Shown here piece by piece: positions 1-10,405 of a DNA stretch of 64,000 nucleotides (position 1 is the first letter of the stretch; each line of letters begins with the position of its first letter). A program made the position numbers and the translations under genes. The stretch is from Perilla frutescens. Its lineage: Eukaryota; Streptophyta; Magnoliopsida; Lamiales; Lamiaceae. The DNA lies in NCBI GenBank assembly GCA_026008535.1, contig BRKX01000007.1, positions 57,525,001 through 57,589,000 on the forward strand. Reading direction: 5' to 3'. The notes beneath the pieces were generated by a model. It was not told the DNA's origin and did not search any database. It saw nothing but the letters and a program-made list of their open reading frames with translations.

Positions 1-1163
1 CCACAAACCTGTTCTATTCTAAGGAATACACCAAAACTTCTCCTTTATGTCAAGAAAGTGCTCAATGATCCAGCCTCACCATGATTCACTCCAAATCTCT
101 CAAAGAAGGGAATATAGAAATTCACACAAGTCGTGATTTGTCATTCTCAGCATAGCTTTGCCTATATGTCACTGGAATTATCACCAATCAAAATCAAAAC
201 ATAAATCAAAAGGGCTTTTTCCAAGGGTTGTAACGGGGCTAAGGATTAGAGGTAGGATTCTTTTGGATTTAGTAGCTCAAAAGGAAAATATGCAAGCATT
301 CCAACACAAAAATCTCACACCCAGCTGCACACATTACAATTCAAAAGCTGGAGTTCCTTAATTCATATAAACACAGGGATGTTTTTTATTCACTTTTTTT
401 TTTTTTTTTTCTTTCATCCCTCCTTGCTGTTCACTTTCTCTTTTTTTTTACTCTTTTCTCTTTTTTTTTTCGAAGCTTTGCTTCTCTTTCTGCTTCTTTG
501 TCTATACGAAAGCATAAGATTGCCCTTTCTACTTCCCAGCATCACTCTTTGTATTATTGCAGCTTAGCAACTTAAGGAATAACTTGCATATTTTCAGGGT
601 CAAAAATAGGCTAAAACAAGGCTTTGGCTTCATGTATAGTGGCTGTAACAAAAATCATAAGGCATATAAAGCTCAACGGGCTCACTAATTGGCAATTTGA
701 CAGGCAGGGAAATTTTAGGCCAAAACTTGGTTAATTCCTAATGCCTTTATCATTTTCATGTTTGAAACTCAAAAGGGATAAAACAGAGGCAACAAGGCAA
801 AGCAAGCATTGAATGAACACAATTCGACACTCTCACAATAGAAATGGGAGCTTCATAAAGATAATTCACGCTCACAGGCTCAAAGACTCACATTTATAAG
901 CTAAAATTAGGATGATCAAAAGCACAATCCATCGTTCACAAATTCATCAAAGATTGGTGTATCCTTGTCACAGAACAACAACCAACACACCAGTCAAACC
1001 AAATCATAGTCCCTCCTCCTCGTACGAATCAAATCAAGGCAACCAATATTTAACTAAAAATAAGTAAACACAACACAGAAAAGAAGCAGAACACACCAAA
1101 CTGTAAAATGTTTCACTTTTTTTTTCTTTTTTTTTTATTTTTTTGATGTTATGACTCGAAAAA
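1..1163 (-). other. 3' noncoding internal region of the Athila element
   Basis: No convincing gene is present. It lies downstream (in element sense) of the env-position ORF and has long T tracts on the plus strand, around 399-410, 441-470 and 1110-1142. A short hydrophobic reading frame at 379-567 is a product of the T-rich sequence. No LTR end (TG...CA with similarity to 9003-10405) is visible, so the region is internal element DNA. Confidence 0.6.
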
Positions 1164-2948
1164 CTAACAAATCTCCCCCCCATACTTAAACATCACAGAG
1201 TCCTCACTGTGTAGGGAAAAAGGACGTAACACAAAACAAAAAGCAACAAGTTGAAATAAAGCAAAACACAAGTAGGAGAAACAAACAAACTGAAAGGAAA
1301 AACAAAGGAGAAAGAGATGGGCAAACTCTTCAATCTGAGAGGTGACGGAGGACCTGCTCGAAGATAGTGAGGCGATCATCAATGGCATCCAAGCGCTGTC
1401 CCAGTCTATCCTCCAAGCCTCGGGTGGCTGCAAGTATAAGAGCCTCAATCTCAGGCAGGAGAGAGGAAATGGCAGTAGGGGCGGTGGTGGAAGAAGAAGG
1501 ACCGCACTTGGAAAATGACTCGGGCCTTGTACGCCCGGTCGGGTGAGTTTGTACTGCCCTTGGGCATCAACACATATTAGACGCATAGCAGCAAAATCAG
1601 CAATGGTAAAGAGTGTGGCAGGTAGGGGTTCAGGATCATCAAGAGGAATACGCAAATGTTGTGCAAGTAGAGTCACAAAATATCCTAAAGGGGCCCGACA
1701 AAGGAAATGGTTGGCACTATACTGCCACTGACGTGCTAACCAAAATGCAAAATTCAACTTTGTGTGTGAAAACATGCAATCAAGAATAAAAAGCTCCTGC
1801 AGAGTGACCACATTCAGCATATCAATACCGCCAAACAAATTGGCGACCAAAAACCTATGACACAGACGAAGAGCATCATCACGAATATTGGCATTACGAG
1901 AGGAACGAGCAGCAAAATCAGATTCAATGCTTAACACACGCCAACGCTCAGAGGCAAGAGCGGAAAAGGACTCAGACACATCACACAAAATAGACTCATA
2001 CACGTCTTCACGAATCGACTCATCAGACTCGAACCCCAAAACCACATTCAAAGCATTAATAGACATGTGGAAATTTCTACCTCGAAAAGAAAACACAACA
2101 GCATGTGTATCATCAAGAGGGCGAGAGGGATCAAACACATAAGAAGAAAGGAATTCTAAGTACAATTCCCTATGAACCGGGGCAGTAACATCTAAAAACG
2201 GGGACCAACCAATATGATCAAAGTGAGCTCGAATCTGATCACTAACCCCTAGAATAGCTATATCATCCCAATCAAAAACATGAGCGCCGATCAGACCGCG
2301 CTTGGCGTTCCTTTCGGCACGAGAACGTACCTGATCCGGCTGCCGGAACGGCGGCCGTGGGGTAGGAGGCAGCGGTGCAGAGGGTCCAGGGGCAGTAGAC
2401 TTCGACCGAACACAGCGGCGAGGCGATGGTGAGGGAACCGCGGCAGATGGAACGACGACAGGAGACAGTGGTGGAGATGGTCCGGCCGGCGGAGATGGGG
2501 CGGCTGGAGTGGAAGTTCGTGCCTCGGAAAGCGTGGCGGAGGATGATCGAGAAGGAGCGGGTGAGGCTTCAGGTGCGATGGCGACAGGGGCCGGAGCGGG
2601 GACAGTGTTGCTGGTCTCGCCGGCGGCGAGGTCGACGAAGAGCGGCAGTCGAGTTCGGCGTCGCTTACTCACAGAAGGGGTGGTGGCACTCGTGCCCTCA
2701 GAATGGCGCCGAGATCGGCGCAGGAAGGGTGGCGGCTGATTTAACTCTGGAATAGGGTTCGGAGTGGGGGAGTGCCGCGAGGATGCCGGTGGCGGCGCAG
2801 GAACTGACGGTTGCACCGGAAAATTCACTGTGGAATGTGGAGAGGCGACTGGAGGTGAAGGCGGCGGTGGAGATGGTTCGGCCGGCAAAGTGGATCGATT
2901 ATCGGAAGGGGTGATGGTCCGCTTCTTGGAATGGCGTTTGTTGCCCAT
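1164..2948 (-). CDS. Athila third ORF in env position (ATHILA ORF-1-like)
   Basis: This is a single open frame of about 594 codons downstream of pol. I chose the start at 2948 (MGNKRHSKKR, a basic N-terminus). The frame stays open to an ATG at 3053, but that extension looks like leader. Roughly the first 190 residues are rich in Pro, Ser and Ala and low in complexity. From about residue 205 (RSRAERNAKRGL) to 480 comes a folded-looking segment with VFSFRGRNFHMSINALNVVLG, which resembles the ATHILA ORF-1 / putative plant transposon protein family. The function of that family is unknown. I see no clear signal peptide; the C-terminus is hydrophobic and runs into the polypurine tract (ending ...KYGGEIC), so the natural stop may lie earlier. 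The frame is unbroken, unlike gag-pol. Confidence 0.75.
   Translation of the reverse strand: MGNKRHSKKRTITPSDNRSTLPAEPSPPPPSPPVASPHSTVNFPVQPSVPAPPPASSRHSPTPNPIPELNQPPPFLRRSRRHSEGTSATTPSVSKRRRTRLPLFVDLAAGETSNTVPAPAPVAIAPEASPAPSRSSSATLSEARTSTPAAPSPPAGPSPPLSPVVVPSAAVPSPSPRRCVRSKSTAPGPSAPLPPTPRPPFRQPDQVRSRAERNAKRGLIGAHVFDWDDIAILGVSDQIRAHFDHIGWSPFLDVTAPVHRELYLEFLSSYVFDPSRPLDDTHAVVFSFRGRNFHMSINALNVVLGFESDESIREDVYESILCDVSESFSALASERWRVLSIESDFAARSSRNANIRDDALRLCHRFLVANLFGGIDMLNVVTLQELFILDCMFSHTKLNFAFWLARQWQYSANHFLCRAPLGYFVTLLAQHLRIPLDDPEPLPATLFTIADFAAMRLICVDAQGQYKLTRPGVQGPSHFPSAVLLLPPPPLLPFPLSCLRLRLLYLQPPEAWRIDWDSAWMPLMIASLSSSRSSVTSQIEEFAHLFLLCFSFQFVCFSYLCFALFQLVAFCFVLRPFSLHSEDSVMFKYGGEIC
1173..1189 (-). 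other. Polypurine-tract-like run after the env-position ORF
   Basis: In element sense this reads TAAGTATGGGGGGGAG, a purine run with the flanking TAAGTATG also found at 3195-3210. It could prime plus-strand DNA, but the 3' LTR does not follow directly, so the role is uncertain. Confidence 0.4.
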
Positions 2949-3194
2949 GTTGGTAGTGGCGGTGACCGGCGGTGATCGGAGAGAGACCGGTGGGAGGGTT
3001 GACGAAAGCGCGGGAAGTTGAAGAGTCGGTGAAAATCTAAAAAAAAAGCACAAGGGGGTAAGATAGCGCTGTGAAAATAATTTTGACTAAGGGAGGGTTA
3101 AATTGGGAAGCAATTAGGGCAAAAGGGAAAAATCCCAAATGGAGAATCTCCTAATTGCAATATGATCCCTGAAGGAATTAAAAGGTGCGAAAGC

Positions 3195-3210
3195 ACCCCC
3201 CATACTTAGA
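3195..3210 (-). other. Polypurine-tract-like run between pol and the env-position ORF
   Basis: In element sense this reads TAAGTATGGGGGGT about 205 nt after the pol stop. It shares TAAGTATGGGGGG with 1173-1189. The gap 2949-3414 around it holds no gene, only A/T-rich tracts. Confidence 0.4.
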
Positions 3211-4758
3211 TGGGTACCCATCCGACACCAGCTTTTTTTTTTGTTTTTTTTTTGTTTGTTTGTTTAGATTAAAAATAAAGAACGAAAACATTCAGAAAGA
3301 ACAAATAAAAGGAAAGTAAAACCAAAAACATAAAAGTAAAAGGAAAAAAGAGATCGGGTTGCCTCCCGAATAGCGCCCTTATTTAACATCGGAGGCTCGA
3401 CGAAGTGAGTAGGATCAGTTGGTGGGCACCGGGGTTGCCAAATCGACCCCATCAAAATTTGACCAGTTAGACGTGGCACAATAAGGCTTGAGTAGCTGAC
3501 CATTAACGTGCAACAACTTCTGAGTAGCTAGGCTACGAATTTCCATGGCTCCATGGGGACTGACATGCACAACCTCAAATGGTCCGATCCAACGAGATCT
3601 CAATTTACCCGGCATGAGTCGGAGGCGGGCATTGAAAAGAAGTACCTTCTGGCCTACTTCAAAAGTCTTGCGCCGGATGTATTTATCATGGAGAAATTTA
3701 GTTCTATCCTTGTACGCACTGGTGCTGTCATAAGCTTCCAACCGAATTTCTTCCAGCTCTTGTAATTGATAACGCCTCTCAGAACTGGCGAGATGAAGGT
3801 CGAAATTACATTGCTTGACTGCCCAAAAAGCTCGATGCTCTATCTCAACTGGTAAATGGCATTGCTTCCCAAAGATCAACCGATAAGGGGACATCCCGAT
3901 AGGGGTTTTGAATGCTGTGCGGTATGCCCATACGGCATCATCCAGGCGCAGACTCCAATCCTTGCGGTGTGGGCATACGGTCTTCTCCAGAATGTTCTTG
4001 ATCTCGCGATTCGAGACCTCGGCTTGCCCATTGGACTGGGGATGATAAGCAGTAGCGATGCGGTGGTGAACACCATATTTCTTGAACAAGGCTTCTAATG
4101 TGCGGTTGCAAAAATGTGTGCCTTGGTCGCTAATGATAGCCCGAGGGATGCCAAAACGCTGAAAAATTTGAGTTTTGAGAAACTTACTAACCACCTTGGC
4201 ATCGTTTGTTGGTGTAGCCTTAACCTCGACCCACTTGGAAACGTAATCGACGGCGAGCAAGATGTAGGACTGACCAAACGAGCTTGGGAAGGGGCCCATG
4301 AAGTCCATCCCCCATACATCAAAGATTTCGCACACCAGAATAGGTACTTGGGGCATCTCATTCTTGGAAGAAGTGTTACCCAGGCGTTGGCATCGATCAC
4401 AACCCTTGCAAAAGTGATAAGCGTCCCGGAAAATTGTCTCCCAATAAAAACCACAATCAAGGACCTTCCGGGCTGTTCTTCTTGGTCCAAAATGGCCGCC
4501 GCAGGCATGGGCATGGCAGAAGGTAAGAATGGACTGGATCTCATCATCAGGAATACATCGACGAATCACTTGGTCGGCACATGTTTTCCACAAATATGGA
4601 TCATCCCAAATGAAGTATTTGGCCTGGCTTCGTAACTTGTTCTTCTTTGCAGTTTCGGTACCCTTAGGGAAAATTCCAGAGGTTAGGAAGTTCACCAAAT
4701 CCGCATACCAAGGGGCTGTATCCGCAGCAGCAAGTAAGAGCTCATCTGGAAAATCATC

Positions 4759-4774
4759 CGGTATGGGCATACCG
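4759..4774. repeat. Palindrome copy within the RNase H/integrase linker
   Basis: CGGTATG GG CATACCG has 7-bp arms. In the pol frame it encodes GMPIPD, whereas the gag copy at 7349-7369 encodes MPYGHTAY, so the nucleotide motif recurs across frames. Confidence 0.65.
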
Positions 4775-7653
4775 TCGGGTTCTGTCAACAGTTTGCTCAA
4801 GTGATCAGCAACATTGTTTTCAGCTCCCTTTTTGTCTTTAATCTCCAAATCGAACTCTTGCAGAAGCAAAACCCAGCGAATGAGGCGCGGCTTTGATTCT
4901 TTCTTGGAGAGCAAGTATTTCAGAGCGGCATGGTCTGTGTAAACCACCACTTTCGATCCAACAAGATAGGATCTAAACTTTTCACATGCGAAAACTACGG
5001 CCAGGAGCTCTTTCTCTGTTGTCGTGTAATTACATTGGGCTGGATTAAGGGTCTTGGAAGCATAATATATAACATGACTTTGTTTCCCACTCTTTTGTCC
5101 AAGTACCGCTCCAACCGCAAAATCACTGGCGTCGCACATGAGCTCAAAAGGGAGGCCCCATTGTGGTGGTTGAATGATGGGCGCAGAAGTGAGCTTCTCT
5201 TTCAAAATATCAAAGGCTTCCTTACACTTATCATCAAAGTCGAAAGGAGCATCCTTTTGTAGTAGCTTGGTCATTGGTTGGGCGATCTTGGAGAAATCTT
5301 GAATAAAGCGCCGGTAAAAGCCAGCGTGACCTAAAAAGGCACGGATCTCCTTCTCATTAGCAGGATAAGGCAGCTTCACAATCAAATCAACCTTGGCCCG
5401 ATCAACTTCGATCCCTTTTGCAGAGATGACATGGCCAAGCACGATACCTTGTTGCACCATAAAATGGCACTTCTCGAAATTTAACACCAAATCGGTCTCA
5501 ACACATCTTTGGAGCACTTTATCCAAATGCGCCAAGCATTGCTCAAATGAATCTCCATGCACGGTAAAATCATCCATAAAGATTTCTATGCAGCTCTCAA
5601 TCAAGTCAGAGAAGATGCTCATCATACACCGTTGGAAGGTGCCAGGAGCGTTACACAATCCAAATGGCATCTTGCGGCAGGCAAACGTTCCAAACGGGCA
5701 AGTAAAAGTCGTCTTTTCTTGGTCCTCTTGGGCGACAAAAATCTGGAAGTAGCCCGAATATCCGTCGAGGAAACAGAAGAATGATTTCCCAGCCAACCGT
5801 TCAAGCATCTCGTCAATGAATGGCAAGGGGAAATGATCTTTGCGGGTTGCATCATTTAATTTTCAAAAATCTATGCACATGCGCCATCCAGTTTGCAACT
5901 GCATCGGAATCAACTCATTGTTCTCATTCTTCACGAGCTGGAAACCGGATTTCTTAGGGACCACATGCACTGGACTGACCCATTCACTGTCGGAGATAGG
6001 GTAAATAATCCCTAGCTGGAGTAGCTTGAGGATTTCTTTGAGAACCACCTCTTTCATCACCGGGTTCAATTTTCTCTGTGGATCTCTGGACGGTTTGTTA
6101 TCTGGCTCTAAAAAGATGCGATGCATGCAGATATCTGGACTGATGCCTTTGATGTCTGCCAAGGTCCACCCGATAGCTCCTTTGTGTAGCTTCAAAATCG
6201 TTAAGAGTCGATCTTCCTGGTCGGGAGAGAGATCCTTGCTAATGATGACGGGCAACGTATCTTGCTCTCCTAGATAGGCATATTTCAGATGTTCAGGGAG
6301 GACTTTCACTTCTAGAATGGGAGCTTTCACATGAGAGGGCAGAATCGGTGCAGTGTCCGTCGGTATGGGCATACGGCCTGCGAGATTGCGAACTGGAAAT
6401 TCACTAGTGGCATAGAGTTGCTGAATTAGCTCTCTGATTGTGGCTTCTTCTTCTGAGTTGGCGGCTGATTCAGTCACTCCACCGAAAAGAACCTGTTCTA
6501 AATGATCATCCCTGAAATTATGTTCAACAAACTCGTCAACTAATGTATCAACAACATCAACCATGTAAAGGGCCTCCGGATCCTCAACATGCTTCATAGC
6601 GTCAAATATATTAAATGTAACAATATCACCATCAAATTCAAAACTAAGCATGCCAGTATCAACATCAATCTTGGTTCTTGCGGTTTTCATAAAGGGGCGT
6701 CCTAACAGAATCAATGATCTATTGGCAGAAAGTGAGTCATCCATATCAACAATGTAAAAATCCACAGGGAAAATTAATTCATTCACTTTGACCAAAACAT
6801 CTTCGACGACACCCTGAGGATATGCATTTGACCTATCAGCTAACTGTATGATGACTCGAGTATCTTTCATAGGACCTAATTGCAAGTCTTTGTACATAGA
6901 TAAAGGCATAACATTTATGGATGCACCTAAATCTAGCATGACTTTCTCAACCTTTTTATTCCCAATGATGCAAGGGATAGTGAACATACCTGGATCCCTG
7001 CATTTCTGTGGCAATTTCCGTTGGATCACTGCGGAGACATTTTCACCAACTTGAATCCGAGCATCCTTCCCGTACCGGATCTTCTTGGCACATAATTCCT
7101 TCAAGAATTTCGCATATCTGGGTACTTGCTTGATGGCATCAATTAGAGGTAGATTGATTTCCACCTTCTTGAAAAGCTCCAAGATTGCCTTTTCATCATT
7201 TTCTTTCTTGTTGCGAATCAACCTGGAAGGAAAAGGAGCTGCAACTACAGAATTAGAATTCTTAGAGTCAGCTTGTACCTCAGCAGGGGTGGGCTCGGTA
7301 ACTGCAGAAGGCTGTTCTTCCTTTGAATTGGGTTCATCTTCAGTATATGCAGTATGCCCATACGGCATGCTCTTCTCGGCCTTTTTCTCCAGTTCAACTA
7401 ATTCTTTCCCACTTCGGAGGGTCACGGCACTCACGTTACCTCTGGGATTTTGCTCAGCTTGTGAGGGTAGCTTTCCTGTATGCCCTTGCAACTTGTTCAT
7501 CTGCGTGGCTAGCTGAGTGATCTGTGTGCCCATACTGCCAAGGGCAGCTTGTGTTTCTTGCTGGAATGCCTTCTGATTTTGTGCCAAACTATTCACCAGA
7601 GCATTGCTTTGTTCCAGGCACTTCATAATTTCACTCATACTTGGTGCAGGTTT

Positions 7654-7675
7654 GTCCGTATGGGTATACGGACTG
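7654..7675. repeat. Palindrome copy within gag
   Basis: GTCCGTAT GGGT ATACGGAC has 8-bp perfect arms. It encodes part of Gag (SPYTHTD) in the minus strand frame and matches the dispersed motif centred on TATGGGCATA. Confidence 0.65.
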
Positions 7676-8980
7676 TCTCTCGGTGGTCTCGGGGGCAAAT
7701 CTCCAGCTACAGGCTGATCACCAGGCTGTTTCCAGCGGAAATTCGGGTGATCTCTCCATCCCGGATTGTAAGTGTTGGAGTAAGGATCATTGGTCCGCCT
7801 TCTCCGAAAGTTATCGCCTTGTGGGGCATCGTAATGGATTCCTCTGAGGGCATCTTGCTGTGCGTCACCCGAGCCATAACAAGCTTGCTCGGTGGAAGGG
7901 TCCTGCAATGTTGGGCACTCATCGGTAAAGTGTCCACTTTCTGTGCATACGCCACATCGGGACTGCTTTGTTTGGGCAACCGCTAGGCCTCTAACTAAAG
8001 AAGTAAGTGCATCAATCTTTTCATTCACTCCACAGGTCTCAGCTCGATCAATCCCTTTTACTGGCCTGTATCGATCATCATCCTCGTCTTCATATTGTTG
8101 ACCTCCAGATACCATATCAATTATGAGTTGCTTTGCCTCATCCAAAGTTTTGTTAATGAGGGATCCTCCACTGGCCGCGTCCACAATTTTTCTGTCAAAA
8201 GAAGACATGCCTCGGTAAAAATAATTTGTGAACAACTGATAATCAGAGAATCCGTGATCCGGGCATTTGCGGCACAGCTGTTGGAAACGTGCCCAGTATT
8301 CGGCCAAACTTTCATGTTGCTTCTGCTTGATACTGCTAATGGCCATCCTCAGATTTGCAGCTCTTGATTCTGGGAAGAATTTGCGCAAGAACTGCTCTTC
8401 TAACTCCTCCCACGAAGTGATCGAACCAGATGGTAAATCAAAGAGCCACTCCCTGGCTCTTCCTTGCAAAGTGTGCGAAAAAGTCAGTAGCCGCAGATTA
8501 TTAGCAGAAAATCCTTGAGGGTGCAAAGTAGAGCAGACTAGATCGAATTCAGCTAGGTGTGTGTGTGCACTTTCTCCAGGTAGGTCGCTGAACTTTGGCA
8601 GAACTTGTATGAACCCTGGCCGTATCTCTGCATTATTTGAGATGGTAGGTAGAACGATGCAGATAGGCCTGTTGTTACGATGGCGCCCCAGCTCTCGAAT
8701 CAGCGGAGCTGGTTCAGCGGGATTGGCAAGGACTCGATTCTCGTTATTAGCCATACTCGCTTCGAACAGTTGATGAAGATTAAAAGTCTCTAATTCTGGG
8801 GCGGAGACTTTCTTAGACTCCCTAGCAGCCCTCCTCAGCTTATGCAAAGTTCTTTCCGGCTCAGGATCGAACAACAGCTCTTCTTTTTGCGAGGAACGGG
8901 TCATGCACTGAAAAGACAAAACAAAACTAAGAAAAATAACAAACTGAAAATATGAAAGTAATTACTGCTTTAGAACCGGT

Positions 8981-8997
8981 CCCCGGCAACGGCGCCA
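8981..8997 (-). other. Primer binding site, tRNA-Asp
   Basis: In element sense TGGCGCCGTTGCCGGGG is complementary to the 3' end of plant tRNA-Asp(GUC), the usual Athila primer. It lies about 5 nt inside the 5' LTR edge. Confidence 0.85.
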
Positions 8998-9002
8998 AAA
9001 TT

Positions 9003-10405
9003 TGGTGCCGTCGTTTTACACCAAAAATAAATTCCCGACAACAGTCGGTATGCCCTTACTGCACGAGTACAGCGATGAGCGAGATCGTCTCCCAAAGGAC
9101 CGGTGAGAATTACCCTATACTTTCAATCTGTATAACCAAACTTCAAAAGGGGTTTTTGTAATTATAGATAAACAAACGAAATTAATAATTAAATATGAAG
9201 GCACGAGCAATTAAATTAAACGGACTTAAAATATGAGAAGAAGTATTCTGGAATCCAATTAACTTCACCCTAGCTTATCTAAACCGATCCTTGATGCAAT
9301 GATTAATTCAATTAACACATACAAATCAGTTATAGCTACCAAAGACGCTTACTGACGCAGTCTAATTCCTCCTTAGTTTCTCGATAATCAGGAAGATGCT
9401 TCACCAATTATTTCCCTAATCGACTGACAACCGTAAGAGACGCTCTATAGGTTTAATGAGCCGACAGCCTTAAAATCTAGAGGAACCCGATTCATAACTT
9501 AACAGACTCTGATGCAGAATCTATTAATTTAAGATTGTTATTCTCCCTGGTTCTGAAGAACCGTTTCGCCACTAATTAAACTTAAACCACAATTACGGAT
9601 GGCCGGTTTAATTGACTACTAATTAATTCCAATTCACTAAGTATTTGCAACTACCTAGCAATATTGAAACAATTAACAACTCGAATTCCAAAGAATAACA
9701 AATGCATGCAAAAAATTGAACGATGAACACGATTAGATCTCACAGTTTATTTAAGCCAGGGTTTTGTTAGTTGTTTCCAGAATAAGAAGAAATTAGCTAG
9801 AACTCATATTAAGATGTGATTGCAAAAATATTGAAATAAGAAATACCATGAAAATAATATGAAGAAGATGAAATAATCTGCTCCAGGGAGAAACCCGTCG
9901 CTGCTCTCGTTCTTGCGTTCAGAATTGAAGTCTGAATAATATCGTGAATTCCATGAAAAATATGATCAATCCTAATCTATATATCAAATTCCTAAATAAG
10001 ATAATATTAACAAGGAAATATCCATCCTAATCTATTCCAACAAGGAAGTTAACAAAAAAGGACTCTTGAGGCGGTGGGAACTCTTCTAGATCGCGTCCAG
10101 GCCTTGGGCTTAGGTAATTTCCGTGTACCAGCCCACACACACACGTTCAGGCCCAGTTCTTGATTTATCCGCTCATTCGTCCTGCCGTATGCCCATACGG
10201 CATGGCTTTACTTCCTTCAATTTCAACTTCTTGTGCCAAGCTTCATTTCTTCACCAAAAACACACCCTTTTCTTCATCTTTGTGTCAATGCCCTGCAAAA
10301 ACCCTCAAGGTACAACTTCTTCCAAAATAGCATCATTATATAACAATTAACACAAATAAACCATATCAAATCGTCCCAAAATATCAAGTATAATTGGCCC
10401 GATCA
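9003..10405 (-). repeat. 5' LTR of the Athila element
   Basis: About 1.4 kb bounded by TGGTGCC... next to the primer site and ...CCGATCA next to the copia sequence (TG...CA). The outer edge is set by the resumption of copia coding sequence (HYC of a zinc knuckle) at 10406. It contains the strongest copy of the element's dispersed palindrome (10183-10202). The partner LTR is outside the window, so the exact ends are not confirmed by comparison. Confidence 0.75.
10183..10202. repeat. Perfect 9-bp-arm palindrome, dispersed Athila motif
   Basis: TGCCGTATG CC CATACGGCA is a perfect inverted repeat inside the LTR. Close relatives recur inside gag-pol in several reading frames, near 3919, 3964, 4758, 6361, 7349, 7523, 7654 and 9045. 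Confidence 0.8.

Larger units (their letters stand above)
3415..8904 (-). pseudogene. gag-pol: Athila gag-pol polyprotein with one premature stop
   Basis: One reading frame of about 1830 codons encodes the structural and replication proteins of the element. In order: Gag core (about residues 90-240, with the conserved REWL and W-E-E-L), CCHC knuckle (near 315), aspartic protease (DLGASINVMP near 655), reverse transcriptase (FMDDF near 1110), RNase H (YTDHAALKYLL near 1320), integrase zinc HHCC and DDE core (DFMGPFP, DQGTHF and QSNGQAE), and a C-terminal GPF module. The frame is continuous except for TGA at 5863-5865 in the RT motif after WRMCIDF, where the family usually has Arg; CGA to TGA explains it. 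The start at 8904 (MTRSSQKEELL) fits Athila Gags better than the upstream 8919 Met. Expression past RT would need readthrough, so I call it a recently disabled copy. Confidence 0.88.
1..10405 (-). mobile_element. Athila-type Ty3/gypsy retrotransposon, 3' LTR outside the window
   Basis: On the minus strand the order is 5' LTR (9003-10405), tRNA-Asp primer site (8981-8997), gag-pol (3415-8904), a separate ORF in the env position (1164-2948), then 3' noncoding DNA to the window edge. Gag and RT sequence style, a protease with DLGAS, an RT with FMDD, and a third ORF after pol are typical of the Athila clade. The matching 3' LTR is not in the window, because nothing in 1-1163 resembles 9003-10405. 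The outer LTR edge abuts a copia zinc knuckle at 10406, so the element inserted into a SIRE copia copy. The second half of that target should lie left of the window. Confidence 0.9.

Noticed and set aside
379..567. Small hydrophobic reading frame rich in Phe and Leu
   Set aside because: It is a translation of T-rich low-complexity DNA in the Athila 3' noncoding region.
4114..4635. Long plus-strand frame opposite Athila integrase
   Set aside because: It is the antisense shadow of pol; no independent homology is visible.
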